This document shows positions 1 through 6,030 of a stretch of 7,162 bases of DNA, one piece after another (within the stretch, counting starts at the first letter, position 1; each line of letters begins with the position of its first letter). The translations under genes were made by a program, and so were the position numbers. Below the pieces are notes generated by a model. It was given only the letters and a program-made list of their open reading frames with translations. It had not been told where the DNA came from and did not search any database. Source of the DNA: Pseudomonadota bacterium (GTDB lineage: Bacteria > Pseudomonadota > Alphaproteobacteria > Rhizobiales > Rhizobiaceae); contig JAEYXI010000329.1 in the NCBI GenBank assembly GCA_023428515.1, positions 1-7,162 of the forward strand, written 5' to 3'.

Positions 1-1301
1 GTCTGGCCGCCGCCGGAGGTAACCGGCGCACGGCTCGCGGCGACCGCACTTGTGCCGCCATTGCCCGGCAAAGCTGGCGGCGCGGACGGCCGGGGCGCGG
101 GAGCGCCCGACGGTTGCGGGGCGTCGCCGAGCGACTTCAGCGCCTCGTCGAGCGTCGGCAGGTCGGCGGCATGGGCGATGCGGATCAGCACCATCTCGGC
201 CGCGCTCGCCGGCCGGTTGGAGGACTGCACTTCCGGAATGCCCTTGAGCAGCATCTGCCAGGTGCGCGACAGCACCCGCACGGAAAGCTGCTTCGCGAAT
301 TCGCCGCCGCGTCGCCGCTCGTCCTCCGACAGCGAAACGTCATTGGCGGCCGAAGGCACGAAGCGCAACCGCGTCACCAGATGGTTGAATTCGGCGAGGT
401 CGGTGAGCACGGCGGCGGGATCGGCGCCGACGTCGTACTGCGCGCGGAACTCTGTCAGCGCCGCAGCCGTCTCGCCTTTCATCAGATGCTCGAACAGGTC
501 GACGATGCGCGCCCGGTCGGCGAGGCCGAGCATCGAGCGCACCTGCTCGGCGGTCACGGTGCCGGCGCCATGAGCGATCGCCTGGTCGAAGATCGACAGC
601 GCATCGCGCGCAGACCCCTCGGCGGCGCGGGCGACCATGGCGACCGCCTCCGGCTCGACCGAGATGCCTTCCAGCCCGGCGATGCGGTTCAGGTGGTCGG
701 TGAGCATGCCAGCATCGATACGCCGGAGATCGAAGCGCTGGCAGCGCGACAGCACGGTGATCGGCACCTTGCGGATTTCGGTCGTCGCGAAGATGAACTT
801 GACGTGAGGCGGCGGCTCTTCGAGCGTCTTCAGCAGGCCGTTGAAGGCCTGCGTGGAGAGCATGTGCACTTCGTCGATGATGTAGACCTTGTAGCGGGCC
901 GAGACGGGAGCATAGCGCACCTGCTCGATGATCTCTCTGATATCGTCGATGCCGGTGTGCGAGGCGGCGTCCATCTCGATGACGTCGACATGGCGGCCTT
1001 CCATGATCGCCTTGCAATGCTCGCCGGGCACGGTCAGGTCGACGGAGGGGCGGTCGATTTCTGGGGTCTTGTAGTTGAGCGCCCGCGCAAGGATTCGCGC
1101 CGTGGTCGTCTTGCCGACGCCGCGCACGCCGGTCAGCATCCATGCCTGCGCGATGCGCCCGGTGGAGAAAGCGTTGGTGAGGGTGCGAACCATCGGCTCC
1201 TGGCCGATGAGGGCGGAAAAGTCGGCGGGGCGGTATTTGCGCGCCAGAACCCTGTAGCCGCCGGCGGCCTTGTCTTGCATGTCCGTGCCGGCGTCGCTCA
1301 T
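1..1301 (-). CDS. dnaX: DNA polymerase III subunit tau/gamma, N-terminal 433 residues (truncated by window edge)
   Basis: Clamp-loader ATPase subunit that loads the beta sliding clamp and couples polymerases at the replication fork. The reading frame is open from ATG at 1301 to the window edge, and the C-terminus is missing. Visible are the conserved start YRVLARKYRP (16-25), Walker A GVRGVGKTTT (58-67), Walker B VYIIDE (139-144), the sensor-1 region FIFATTE (169-175), the arginine-finger SRC motif (185-187) and sensor 2 GSARDALS (229-236). A clamp-loader collar domain follows to about 390, then a Pro/Ala-rich linker typical of tau. Oddity: the usual four-cysteine zinc module after Walker A keeps only C96; a tyrosine (Y77) and non-cysteine residues fill the other positions. 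An alternative ATG lies at 1280; the 1301 start is preferred because a GGGAG lies upstream, although about 14 nt away. No A-rich slippery heptamer for a gamma frameshift occurs in the visible part. ffs lies directly upstream on the same strand. Confidence 0.97.
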   Translation of the reverse strand, partial: MSDAGTDMQDKAAGGYRVLARKYRPADFSALIGQEPMVRTLTNAFSTGRIAQAWMLTGVRGVGKTTTARILARALNYKTPEIDRPSVDLTVPGEHCKAIMEGRHVDVIEMDAASHTGIDDIREIIEQVRYAPVSARYKVYIIDEVHMLSTQAFNGLLKTLEEPPPHVKFIFATTEIRKVPITVLSRCQRFDLRRIDAGMLTDHLNRIAGLEGISVEPEAVAMVARAAEGSARDALSIFDQAIAHGAGTVTAEQVRSMLGLADRARIVDLFEHLMKGETAAALTEFRAQYDVGADPAAVLTDLAEFNHLVTRLRFVPSAANDVSLSEDERRRGGEFAKQLSVRVLSRTWQMLLKGIPEVQSSNRPASAAEMVLIRIAHAADLPTLDEALKSLGDAPQPSGAPAPRPSAPPALPGNGGTSAVAASRAPVTSGGGQ

Positions 1302-1414
1302 CCGTCCGCTCGATACTCCCTGGTGGCCGTCGGGCCGATTCCGCGTGCCGAGTTTCGCCCGCGCGGCGTCGCTGCGTCAATGACGCGGCTCTGTCTAACG
1401 GTCGGCGGGAAGGT

Positions 1415-1511
1415 GGGAGGCTGGAACAATGACCCGTTCCGTGCTCGTTAGGGCTGCTTCCTTCCGGACCTGACCCGGTTGGCGAGTGGCGCGTCCACCA
1501 CCAACCTCCCG
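1415..1511 (-). ncRNA. ffs: Signal recognition particle RNA (small bacterial 4.5S type)
   Basis: RNA scaffold of the signal recognition particle; it binds Ffh and docks with FtsY to target membrane proteins. On the minus strand, 1476-1451 carries the near-invariant apical domain: the GGTCAGGTCCGGAAGGA stretch with a GGAA tetraloop, followed by AGCAGCC. The ends close as a helix: GGGAGG (1510-1505) pairs with CCTCCC (1420-1415), giving about 97 nt, the usual length of the Alu-less bacterial form. Its position just upstream of dnaX on the same strand is a common bacterial arrangement. The exact ends are inferred from the terminal helix and could shift by a few bases. Confidence 0.95.
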
Positions 1512-1516
1512 GTCCC

Positions 1517-1545
1517 CATATCGGCAATTCGGCCATGGATTGCAA
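1517..1545 (-). promoter_or_regulatory. Candidate sigma70-type promoter of ffs
   Basis: Read on the minus strand: a -35 box TTGCAA (1545-1540), a 17-bp spacer and a -10 box GATATG (1522-1517). A start about 7 nt downstream falls at 1510-1511, exactly where the terminal helix of the SRP RNA begins. The agreement between predicted start and RNA end is the main support; the boxes alone are moderate matches. Confidence 0.6.
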
Positions 1546-1585
1546 GAGCGGGTGCGATGTTGGCTGCCCGCGGCGCACGATTCGC

Positions 1586-1613
1586 TTGCAGGGCGCAGGC
1601 CGCCGCTCTAGCT
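1586..1613 (+). promoter_or_regulatory. Weak candidate promoter for the HIT-nudC pair
   Basis: TTGCAG (1586-1591), a 16-bp spacer and CTAGCT (1608-1613) lie 25 bp before the HIT start codon, in the gap divergent from ffs. The -10 box matches consensus at only about three positions, so this is tentative. Confidence 0.25.
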
Positions 1614-1638
1614 TCGAGGAAATACGAGGGAAACGCCC

Positions 1639-2061
1639 ATGCTGCCTGGCCGCCTGAAGGCCGGTTTTGCGCTGGATGCGAGGCTCGAGGCCGACAGCGA
1701 CCAGCTGATGTGGCTCGGGCTCTGCGAACTGCGCCTTATGAACGACCGCCGCTGGCCGTGGCTGGTCCTGGTGCCACAACGGCCGGGTGTCGAGGAAATC
1801 CACGACCTGACGCCGCTCGACCAGGCGATGCTGACCTTCGAGACCAACATGGTGGCGCAGGCGCTAAAGAGCGTTACCCGCTGCACCAAGATCAACACCG
1901 GCGCGCTCGGCAATATCGTCCGGCAGCTCCACGTGCACGTCATCGCCCGCAACGAGGGCGATCCTGGCTGGCCGGGGCCGGTCTGGGGTCACGGGATGCG
2001 CGAGCCCTATTCCCGCGCAGACAGCCACCAGTTTGCCGAACGGATAAAGGCGGCGCTATAA
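1639..2061 (+). CDS. HIT-family (histidine triad) protein with QxHxH active-site variant
   Basis: 140-residue protein of the histidine-triad superfamily, whose members hydrolyse or transfer nucleotides through a covalent nucleotidyl-histidine intermediate. The core motif is QLHVHVIAR at residues 96-104, preceded by NTGALGN (86-92) and followed by a W-P loop (WPGPVWGHG, 111-119) like the HINT tail. Aligned on the family motif HxHxHxx, the first histidine is Gln96, while the catalytic middle histidine (H98) and the third (H100) remain. The substrate cannot be told from sequence. The ATG at 1639 has GAGGG about 8 nt upstream. nudC follows after 36 bp on the same strand, so the two nucleotide-hydrolase-like genes probably share a transcript. 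Confidence 0.9.
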   Translation: MLPGRLKAGFALDARLEADSDQLMWLGLCELRLMNDRRWPWLVLVPQRPGVEEIHDLTPLDQAMLTFETNMVAQALKSVTRCTKINTGALGNIVRQLHVHVIARNEGDPGWPGPVWGHGMREPYSRADSHQFAERIKAAL

Positions 2062-2097
2062 GCGTCCCGTCCCCAAGCTTTCCTGCCCGAGTCCCCC

Positions 2098-3039
2098 ATG
2101 CCTTTCCGCCTCTTCGACGCGCCGCAAGCCGAGCCGAGCCAGTTTGTCGGCTTCGCCGGCAACATCATCGACCGCCAGTCGGAGAACCGGGCTGACGATT
2201 CGACTGCGAAGGCGCTTGCCGACCCCGCGACGCGACTGCTGCTCATGGGAAGCGGGCGGGTGCTGCTCAAGTTCGATCCCGAAGGCCGTGCCGAGGGTTA
2301 TTTCACATCGGCAGAGGCCGTCTCGCTCGGCTCGGAAACCGACAATGCCGTGCTGCTCGGCTTCTCGCCAACCGGACCCGTGGTCGCCATTCCGGTTGCT
2401 GCGGAGGCCGAAAGCCTGCCTGAGGCGATCAAGGCGATCGACTACCGCTCGGTCTACATGCAGGGCCTAGTCGACCCGGCAGCGCTCGGCGCGCTCGCGC
2501 AGGGGGCGAGCCTGCTCGCCTGGCATGCGAACCACCGCTTCTGCGGCAAATGCGGCCAGCCGACGGAGATGCGCGCCGGCGGCTACAAACGGCTCTGCCC
2601 CGCCTGCGGCACAGAGCATTTCCCGCGCACCGACCCGGTCGCCATCATGCTCACCGTCGCCAAAGACAAGTGCATCCTTGGGCGCGGCCGGCATTTCGCG
2701 CCGGGCATGTATTCGGCGCTCGCCGGCTTCATCGAACCCGGCGAGACGATCGAGAACGCGGTACGGCGCGAGACGCTCGAGGAATCCGGCATCAGGCTCG
2801 GCCGTGTCGTCTATCACGCCAGCCAGCCCTGGCCATTCCCCTATTCGCTGATGATCGGCTGCTTCGGCGAGGCGCTGGACGAGGACATAAATGCCGACCT
2901 CACCGAACTCGAGGATTGCCGCTGGTTCGAGCGTGGCGAAGTGCTCGCCATGCTCGACAAATCGCATCCCAGCCTGTTCGTGCCGCCCTCCGGCGCGATT
3001 GCGCATCACCTGATCCGCGCCTGGGCGGAGTCCGACTGA
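2098..3039 (+). CDS. nudC: NAD(+)/NADH diphosphatase (Nudix hydrolase)
   Basis: Splits NAD(H) to NMN(H) and AMP; NudC enzymes also remove NAD caps from RNA 5' ends. The 313-residue length fits the long alphaproteobacterial form. In order: a variable N-terminal domain (1-140); a zinc ribbon with cysteines C149, C152, C167 and C170; FPRTDPVAIML (175-185) opening the Nudix fold; the Nudix box GFIEPGE...RETLEESGI (210-232) with its metal-binding glutamates; and the NudC signature SQPWPFPYS (242-250), which separates NudC from other Nudix enzymes. All catalytic motifs are intact. No strong ribosome site precedes the ATG at 2098, consistent with coupling to the upstream HIT gene 36 bp away. The gene ends 11 bp before the stop of the convergent gene at 3051. 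Confidence 0.97.
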   Translation: MPFRLFDAPQAEPSQFVGFAGNIIDRQSENRADDSTAKALADPATRLLLMGSGRVLLKFDPEGRAEGYFTSAEAVSLGSETDNAVLLGFSPTGPVVAIPVAAEAESLPEAIKAIDYRSVYMQGLVDPAALGALAQGASLLAWHANHRFCGKCGQPTEMRAGGYKRLCPACGTEHFPRTDPVAIMLTVAKDKCILGRGRHFAPGMYSALAGFIEPGETIENAVRRETLEESGIRLGRVVYHASQPWPFPYSLMIGCFGEALDEDINADLTELEDCRWFERGEVLAMLDKSHPSLFVPPSGAIAHHLIRAWAESD

Positions 3040-3050
3040 GGCTGCCCGGT

Positions 3051-3605
3051 CTACGCTGCAGGCTTGACGGTATAGGTGCTGAGTATCGAACCCGAAGCGA
3101 GCGGACGGGTGTCCTTGAGTTCGAGGCCGATCCGCCGTCCCGGCTTGAAGAAGGGCGTGCCTCGCCCAAGCACGACCGGCACCGTGCAGAACATCAGTTC
3201 GTCGACCAGCCCTGCCTCAAGCAGCGAGTGCGTCAGGTCGGCGCTGCCGAAGACATAAAGCGTCTTGGCCTCCGTTTCCTTCAATCGCTTCAGTTCCGGC
3301 ACGATGTCGGCGGTCACGCGGCTGTTGTTCCAGTCGACGGATTCGAGCGTCCGCGACGCGACGAGCTTCGGCAGCGCGTTCATGTAGGTCGTTATCTTGC
3401 CTGGTTCGGCTGTCTTCCAATACTCCGCCATGCCTTCATAGGTGACGCGCCCGAAGACCAGCGAGGCAGCCTTGTCGCCGAACTCCTCGCTCAGCTTTTC
3501 GAGTTCCGGACCCCAGGCGAGATTGTGGAAGTCCAGATCCCACTTCTTCTCTCCTTCGAAATAGCCGTCCACTGTGATGAGATTCCATCCAACCAGCTTC
3601 GCCAT
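3051..3605 (-). CDS. Dihydrofolate reductase-fold / RibD C-terminal domain family protein
   Basis: 184-residue protein of the RibD_C family (dihydrofolate-reductase fold, predicted NADPH-binding). Such stand-alone proteins are common next to stress or regulator genes; their substrates are mostly unknown. Visible are the N-terminal strand LVGWNLITVDGYFEG, FGRVTYEGM (51-59), the dinucleotide-binding segment FGSADLTHSLLEAGLVDEL (119-137) and the closing PVVLGRGTPFF (143-153). The frame is open from ATG at 3620, but the ATG at 3605 is chosen because GGAG stands 9 nt before it, while 3620 has no good ribosome site and adds only five residues (MEIEL). The upstream region carries phased ATTGCAACT repeats that could be an operator. 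Convergent with nudC. This is not the essential folate-pathway FolA; function is unassigned. Confidence 0.88.
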   Translation of the reverse strand: MAKLVGWNLITVDGYFEGEKKWDLDFHNLAWGPELEKLSEEFGDKAASLVFGRVTYEGMAEYWKTAEPGKITTYMNALPKLVASRTLESVDWNNSRVTADIVPELKRLKETEAKTLYVFGSADLTHSLLEAGLVDELMFCTVPVVLGRGTPFFKPGRRIGLELKDTRPLASGSILSTYTVKPAA

Positions 3606-3623
3606 CAGTTCAATCTCCATCCG

Positions 3624-3684
3624 ATTGCAAATTGCAACTAGTTATTTAATAGCAAACTGATCCTTTATTGCAACTGGTTTTTAG
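3624..3684. repeat. Phased ATTGCAACT direct repeats (18-bp spacing), probable operator
   Basis: The exact 9-mer ATTGCAACT occurs at 3631-3639 and 3667-3675, with a diverged copy starting ATAGCAAACT at 3649. The copies begin exactly 18 bp apart (3631, 3649, 3667). An extra ATTGCAA (3624-3630) abuts the first copy. The first and third 18-mers agree at about 14 of 18 positions. The block is AT-rich against GC-rich surroundings and overlaps the candidate promoter and start of the DHFR-fold gene. No regulator gene is next to it in this window. Confidence 0.7.
3646..3673 (-). promoter_or_regulatory. Candidate promoter of the DHFR-fold gene, embedded in repeats
   Basis: On the minus strand: TTGCAA (3673-3668) as -35, a 16-bp spacer and TATTAA (3651-3646) as -10. 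The predicted start near 3639 leaves about 33 nt of leader to the preferred ATG. The -35 box is itself part of one ATTGCAACT repeat, and two further copies overlie the start region. Confidence 0.45.
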
Positions 3685-3727
3685 AGGTTCAAAAGGGTTT
3701 TAGCGATCAGCTTCGGGCTGAAAGCGG

Positions 3728-3759
3728 TTTGCCACACAAGAATTTTCTTGTGTGGCAAA
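3728..3759. promoter_or_regulatory. Perfect long palindrome, candidate operator 1 of the nucleotidyltransferase gene
   Basis: A 15-bp perfect inverted repeat with a 2-bp TT centre: left arm TTTGCCACACAAGAA (3728-3742), right arm TTCTTGTGTGGCAAA (3745-3759). The right half contains TTGTGT (3748-3753), which could act as the -35 box of the downstream gene. The near-zero spacer fits a dimeric protein binding site better than an RNA hairpin. The related copy at 3775-3804 supports a functional rather than chance origin. Confidence 0.8.
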
Positions 3760-3776
3760 TAGAGTCCCTGTAGATT
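3748..3776 (+). promoter_or_regulatory. Candidate promoter between the twin palindromes
   Basis: TTGTGT (3748-3753) as -35, a 17-bp spacer and TAGATT (3771-3776) as -10. The -35 lies in the first palindrome and the predicted start (about 3783) in the second, so a bound repressor would block it. The box matches are modest, so this is a prediction only. Confidence 0.35.
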
Positions 3777-3804
3777 ACCACACGAAAATTTTTTTGTGTG
3801 GCAA
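3775..3804. promoter_or_regulatory. Second, imperfect palindrome overlapping the nucleotidyltransferase start
   Basis: The same architecture as the palindrome at 3728: arms 3775-3788 and 3791-3804 around a TT centre, with CCACAC at 3778-3783 and GTGTGG at 3796-3801. Two arm positions do not pair (3777/3802 and 3784/3795). The right half repeats TTGTGTGGCAAA of the first copy exactly. The centres of the two palindromes are 46 bp apart. The possible GTG start codon (3796) lies inside this element. Confidence 0.75.
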
Positions 3805-4839
3805 ACCGAGATGAAGCTTGAAATCCAGCGCCATTCCCCCGTTTCACACGCGGCATACGCTGACCTCGTTTCACTCCTGCTCGACGACGTGATGGCCGAT
3901 ATCAAGGGTATGCCTACGGCTCGTGAAAGAGCCGGGCGCACCTACTGGTACGACAGATACCGGATCGGCGACGCGATCCAGGAGCGTTACCTGGGCGAGG
4001 ACTCTCCCGAATTGCGCAGCAGGATAGAGCGGCACGACGCGTTGAAGGAAAAGCGTGAGGACCATCGGCGCGAGCGCGCCAGGCTGGTCAGGCTTTTGCG
4101 CAGCGAACAATTCCTGGGCATGGACAACGCAACCGGCAGCCTGGTCGCAGCACTTGCCAAGGCAGGCTTATTCCGCCTCGGCGGCGTGCTCGTGGAGACA
4201 AATGCTTTCAGGATGTACGAAGGGGAGTTGGGAATCCGCCTTCGTTTCGACCAGACTGCCTTGACCAACGACATCGACATAGCAAGCTTCGAAAAGCTTT
4301 CCCTTGCGCTTGAAGAGAGCGTTCTGCCGTCGATGGAAGAAGTCCTCGGGGCTTTCGAATTCTGCCCCGTCACCAGCTTCGACAAGGAAAAGGTGTGGCG
4401 ATGGAGGCAGTCGAAAAATCAACCTCTCGTTGAGTTCCTGACTCCTTCCTTCAGCGACGACGAGAATTTGCGAGACCTGGCGGCCCTCGGCGTAAGCGCA
4501 CAATCGCTGCATTTCCTGAATTATCTCATCGCCAATCCCATCCGTGCCGCCGGCATCTACCGCGATGGCATCCTCGTCCACATTCCACGCCCGGAAAAAT
4601 TCGCGATACACAAGCTCATCGCGGCGGATCGGCGGCGCGACGGACCCGACAGCATCAAGGCGCGCAAGGACCTGATGCAGGCGGAAATCCTGTTGGCGAT
4701 ACTCGTGGAAGACAGGCCTACCGATTTGCTCGAAGCGTATGAAGATGCACTGTCCCGAGGCTCAAAATGGGAAGAGCGCATCAAGCGCAGCTTGAAACGA
4801 TCGCCGCGAGCGGCAGAATTGCTAAACTCCTTAAGATAA
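3796..4839 (+). CDS. Orphan GSU2403-family nucleotidyltransferase-fold protein
   Basis: 347 residues from GTG 3796, or 342 from ATG 3811; the start is unsettled because neither has a clear ribosome site. I recognise the NTP_transf_8/GSU2403 type, a member of the polymerase-beta-like nucleotidyltransferase superfamily that also includes AbiEii toxins. Counting from the GTG: an N-terminal WYDRYRIGDAIQERYLG hairpin (51-67), a basic charged helix (about 72-103), then the catalytic core GGVLVETNAF (129-138) and TNDIDIA (157-163) with D159 and D161 as likely metal ligands. E213 in LVEFLTP is a candidate third carboxylate, and HIPRPEKFAIHKL (262-274) resembles the PE..A..K segment of AbiEii-like enzymes. 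No antitoxin-like gene is adjacent. Upstream lie two palindromes; the Dabb gene follows after 19 bp. Substrate and role are unknown. Confidence 0.85.
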   Translation: MWQTEMKLEIQRHSPVSHAAYADLVSLLLDDVMADIKGMPTARERAGRTYWYDRYRIGDAIQERYLGEDSPELRSRIERHDALKEKREDHRRERARLVRLLRSEQFLGMDNATGSLVAALAKAGLFRLGGVLVETNAFRMYEGELGIRLRFDQTALTNDIDIASFEKLSLALEESVLPSMEEVLGAFEFCPVTSFDKEKVWRWRQSKNQPLVEFLTPSFSDDENLRDLAALGVSAQSLHFLNYLIANPIRAAGIYRDGILVHIPRPEKFAIHKLIAADRRRDGPDSIKARKDLMQAEILLAILVEDRPTDLLEAYEDALSRGSKWEERIKRSLKRSPRAAELLNSLR

Positions 4840-4858
4840 CCAAACAGGGGCTGCCTAA

Positions 4859-5152
4859 ATGATCCGTCACACCGTCGCCTTCCGGCTGAAGCATCCGCGC
4901 GGCTCGACTGAGGAAAAATCCTTCCTCGATGCCGGCAAGGCATTGGCTGATATTCCCGGCGTGGAGCGGTTCGAGCAGCTCACTCAGGTCAGCCCGAAGA
5001 ACGACTTCCACTTCGGCTATTCGATGGAGTTCGCCGATCAGGCGGCCTATCAAGGCTACAACGACCATCCAGTCCACGTCGCCTATGTGCGCGACCGCTG
5101 GATTCCGGAAGTCGAGGCGTTCCTGGAGATCGACTACGCGCCGCTCGACTGA
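4859..5152 (+). CDS. Dabb-family (stress-responsive alpha/beta barrel) protein
   Basis: 97-residue protein beginning MIRHTVAFRLK, the typical first strand of the Dabb family (dimeric ferredoxin-like alpha/beta barrel). Also visible are FHFGYSMEF in the middle and YNDHPVHVAYVRDRWIPEV towards the end, where the family usually has an H-P-x-H segment. Members range from plant stress proteins to polyketide cyclases, so no specific reaction can be assigned. AGGGG lies 8 nt before the ATG. The gene follows the nucleotidyltransferase by 19 bp, suggesting co-transcription, though its own ribosome site is better than that of its neighbour. It converges on pheA with only 9 bp between stop codons. Confidence 0.88.
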   Translation: MIRHTVAFRLKHPRGSTEEKSFLDAGKALADIPGVERFEQLTQVSPKNDFHFGYSMEFADQAAYQGYNDHPVHVAYVRDRWIPEVEAFLEIDYAPLD

Positions 5153-5168
5153 ATCCGGCGCTCAGTCG
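5146..5168. repeat. Inverted repeat spanning two convergent stop codons
   Basis: CGACTGA (5146-5152) and TCAGTCG (5162-5168) form a 7-bp stem with a 9-nt loop. Each arm encodes the Asp-stop end (GAC TGA) of one of the two convergent genes, the Dabb gene and pheA. It could act as a weak bidirectional hairpin, but there is no T-run on either side. Confidence 0.5.
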
Positions 5169-6028
5169 GCGACCTTCCACTCCTCACGCGAGGCGCTGCG
5201 CGGATAGACGCCGAGGATGCGGACCTCGCGCGAGAAGAAGCGCAGCTCGTCCAGCGCCAGCTTCACGTTCGGGTCGTCCGGATGGCCCTCGATATCGGCG
5301 TAGAACAGCGTTGCCGTGAAAGCGCCCAGTTGGTAGCTCTCCAGCTTCGTCATGTTGACGCCGTTGGTGGCGAACCCGCCCATTGCCTTGTAGAGCGCCG
5401 CAGGCACGTTGCGCACGCGGAAGATAAAGGTCGTCATCATCTTCGCGTCGAGCGACGGGCGATCCACCCATTGTTTCGACCTGGTCAGCACGACGAAACG
5501 GGTGACATTGCTGTCCGTGTCCTCGACGTTCTCCTCCAGTATGTCGAGCCCGTAGAGGCTTGCCGCGAGCCGTGGGGCCAGCGCCGCCATGGTGCGGTCC
5601 TGCATTTCGGCGACGAGCTTGGCCGAACCCGCCGTGTCGCCCGCAACCACCGGCTTCCAGCCATTCTTGCGGATGTATTTGCGGCACTGGCCAAGCGCGT
5701 GGATGTGGCTGTGGACAGTCTTGATCTCCTTGCGCTCGACGCCAGGCATGACCATGAGCTGGAAATGGATCGGCAGGAAATACTCGCCGACGATATGAAG
5801 CTTCGATTCCGGCAGCAGATGGTGGATATCCGCCACGCGCCCGGCGATCGTGTTCTCGATCGGGATCATGGCAAGATCGGCCTTGCCCGTCTCGACCGCG
5901 TTGAAGGCGTCCTCGAAGGTCGGGCAGGGCAGCGGCTCCATGCCGGGATACATGTTCCGGCAAGCCGTGTCGGAATTGGCGCCGGGCTCGCCCTGGAAGG
6001 AGATCCGGTTCGTCTTTTCGGGTGCCAT
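5162..6028 (-). CDS. pheA: Prephenate dehydratase (monofunctional, with ACT domain)
   Basis: Converts prephenate to phenylpyruvate in phenylalanine biosynthesis. The 288-residue length fits the monofunctional enzyme, without the chorismate mutase domain of the E. coli fusion. The catalytic domain spans about 8-190: ISFQGEPGANSDTAC near the start, IPIENTIAGRV (55-65), and SNVTRFVVL containing the catalytic TRF triplet near 180. A C-terminal ACT domain (about 200-275) for phenylalanine feedback contains GVNMTKLESYQ where E. coli PheA has the ESRP motif. The ATG at 6028 has AAGG 7 nt upstream, inside the end of kdsB. Only 2 bp separate it from the kdsB stop, so translation is probably coupled. 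Confidence 0.96.
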   Translation of the reverse strand: MAPEKTNRISFQGEPGANSDTACRNMYPGMEPLPCPTFEDAFNAVETGKADLAMIPIENTIAGRVADIHHLLPESKLHIVGEYFLPIHFQLMVMPGVERKEIKTVHSHIHALGQCRKYIRKNGWKPVVAGDTAGSAKLVAEMQDRTMAALAPRLAASLYGLDILEENVEDTDSNVTRFVVLTRSKQWVDRPSLDAKMMTTFIFRVRNVPAALYKAMGGFATNGVNMTKLESYQLGAFTATLFYADIEGHPDDPNVKLALDELRFFSREVRILGVYPRSASREEWKVAD

Positions 6029-6030
6029 GG

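Noticed and set aside
1374..1386. GCGTCA-A-TGACGC inverted repeat between ffs and dnaX
   Set aside because: One-base centre cannot form a terminator hairpin and no second copy exists; could be chance in GC-rich DNA.
114..1451. Long plus-strand open frame (445 codons)
   Set aside because: Antisense shadow of dnaX and ffs in GC-rich DNA; no recognisable domain, while the opposite strand encodes all DnaX motifs.
340..1803. Long minus-strand open frame (487 codons)
   Set aside because: Runs through ffs and overlaps dnaX in another frame; Arg/His-rich low-complexity translation with no domain.
2550..3641. Plus-strand frame of 363 codons
   Set aside because: Overlaps nudC in a shifted frame and lies antisense to the DHFR-fold gene; both of those have clear family motifs.
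3705..3721. Small CAGC/GCTG hairpin as terminator near the control region
   Set aside because: Only a 4-bp stem with a 5-nt loop and no T-tract; no gene ends just before it.
3624..3805. CRISPR-like array or insertion-sequence ends
   Set aside because: The repeats are too short and too few for CRISPR; the two palindromes do not enclose a transposase gene and show no target duplication.
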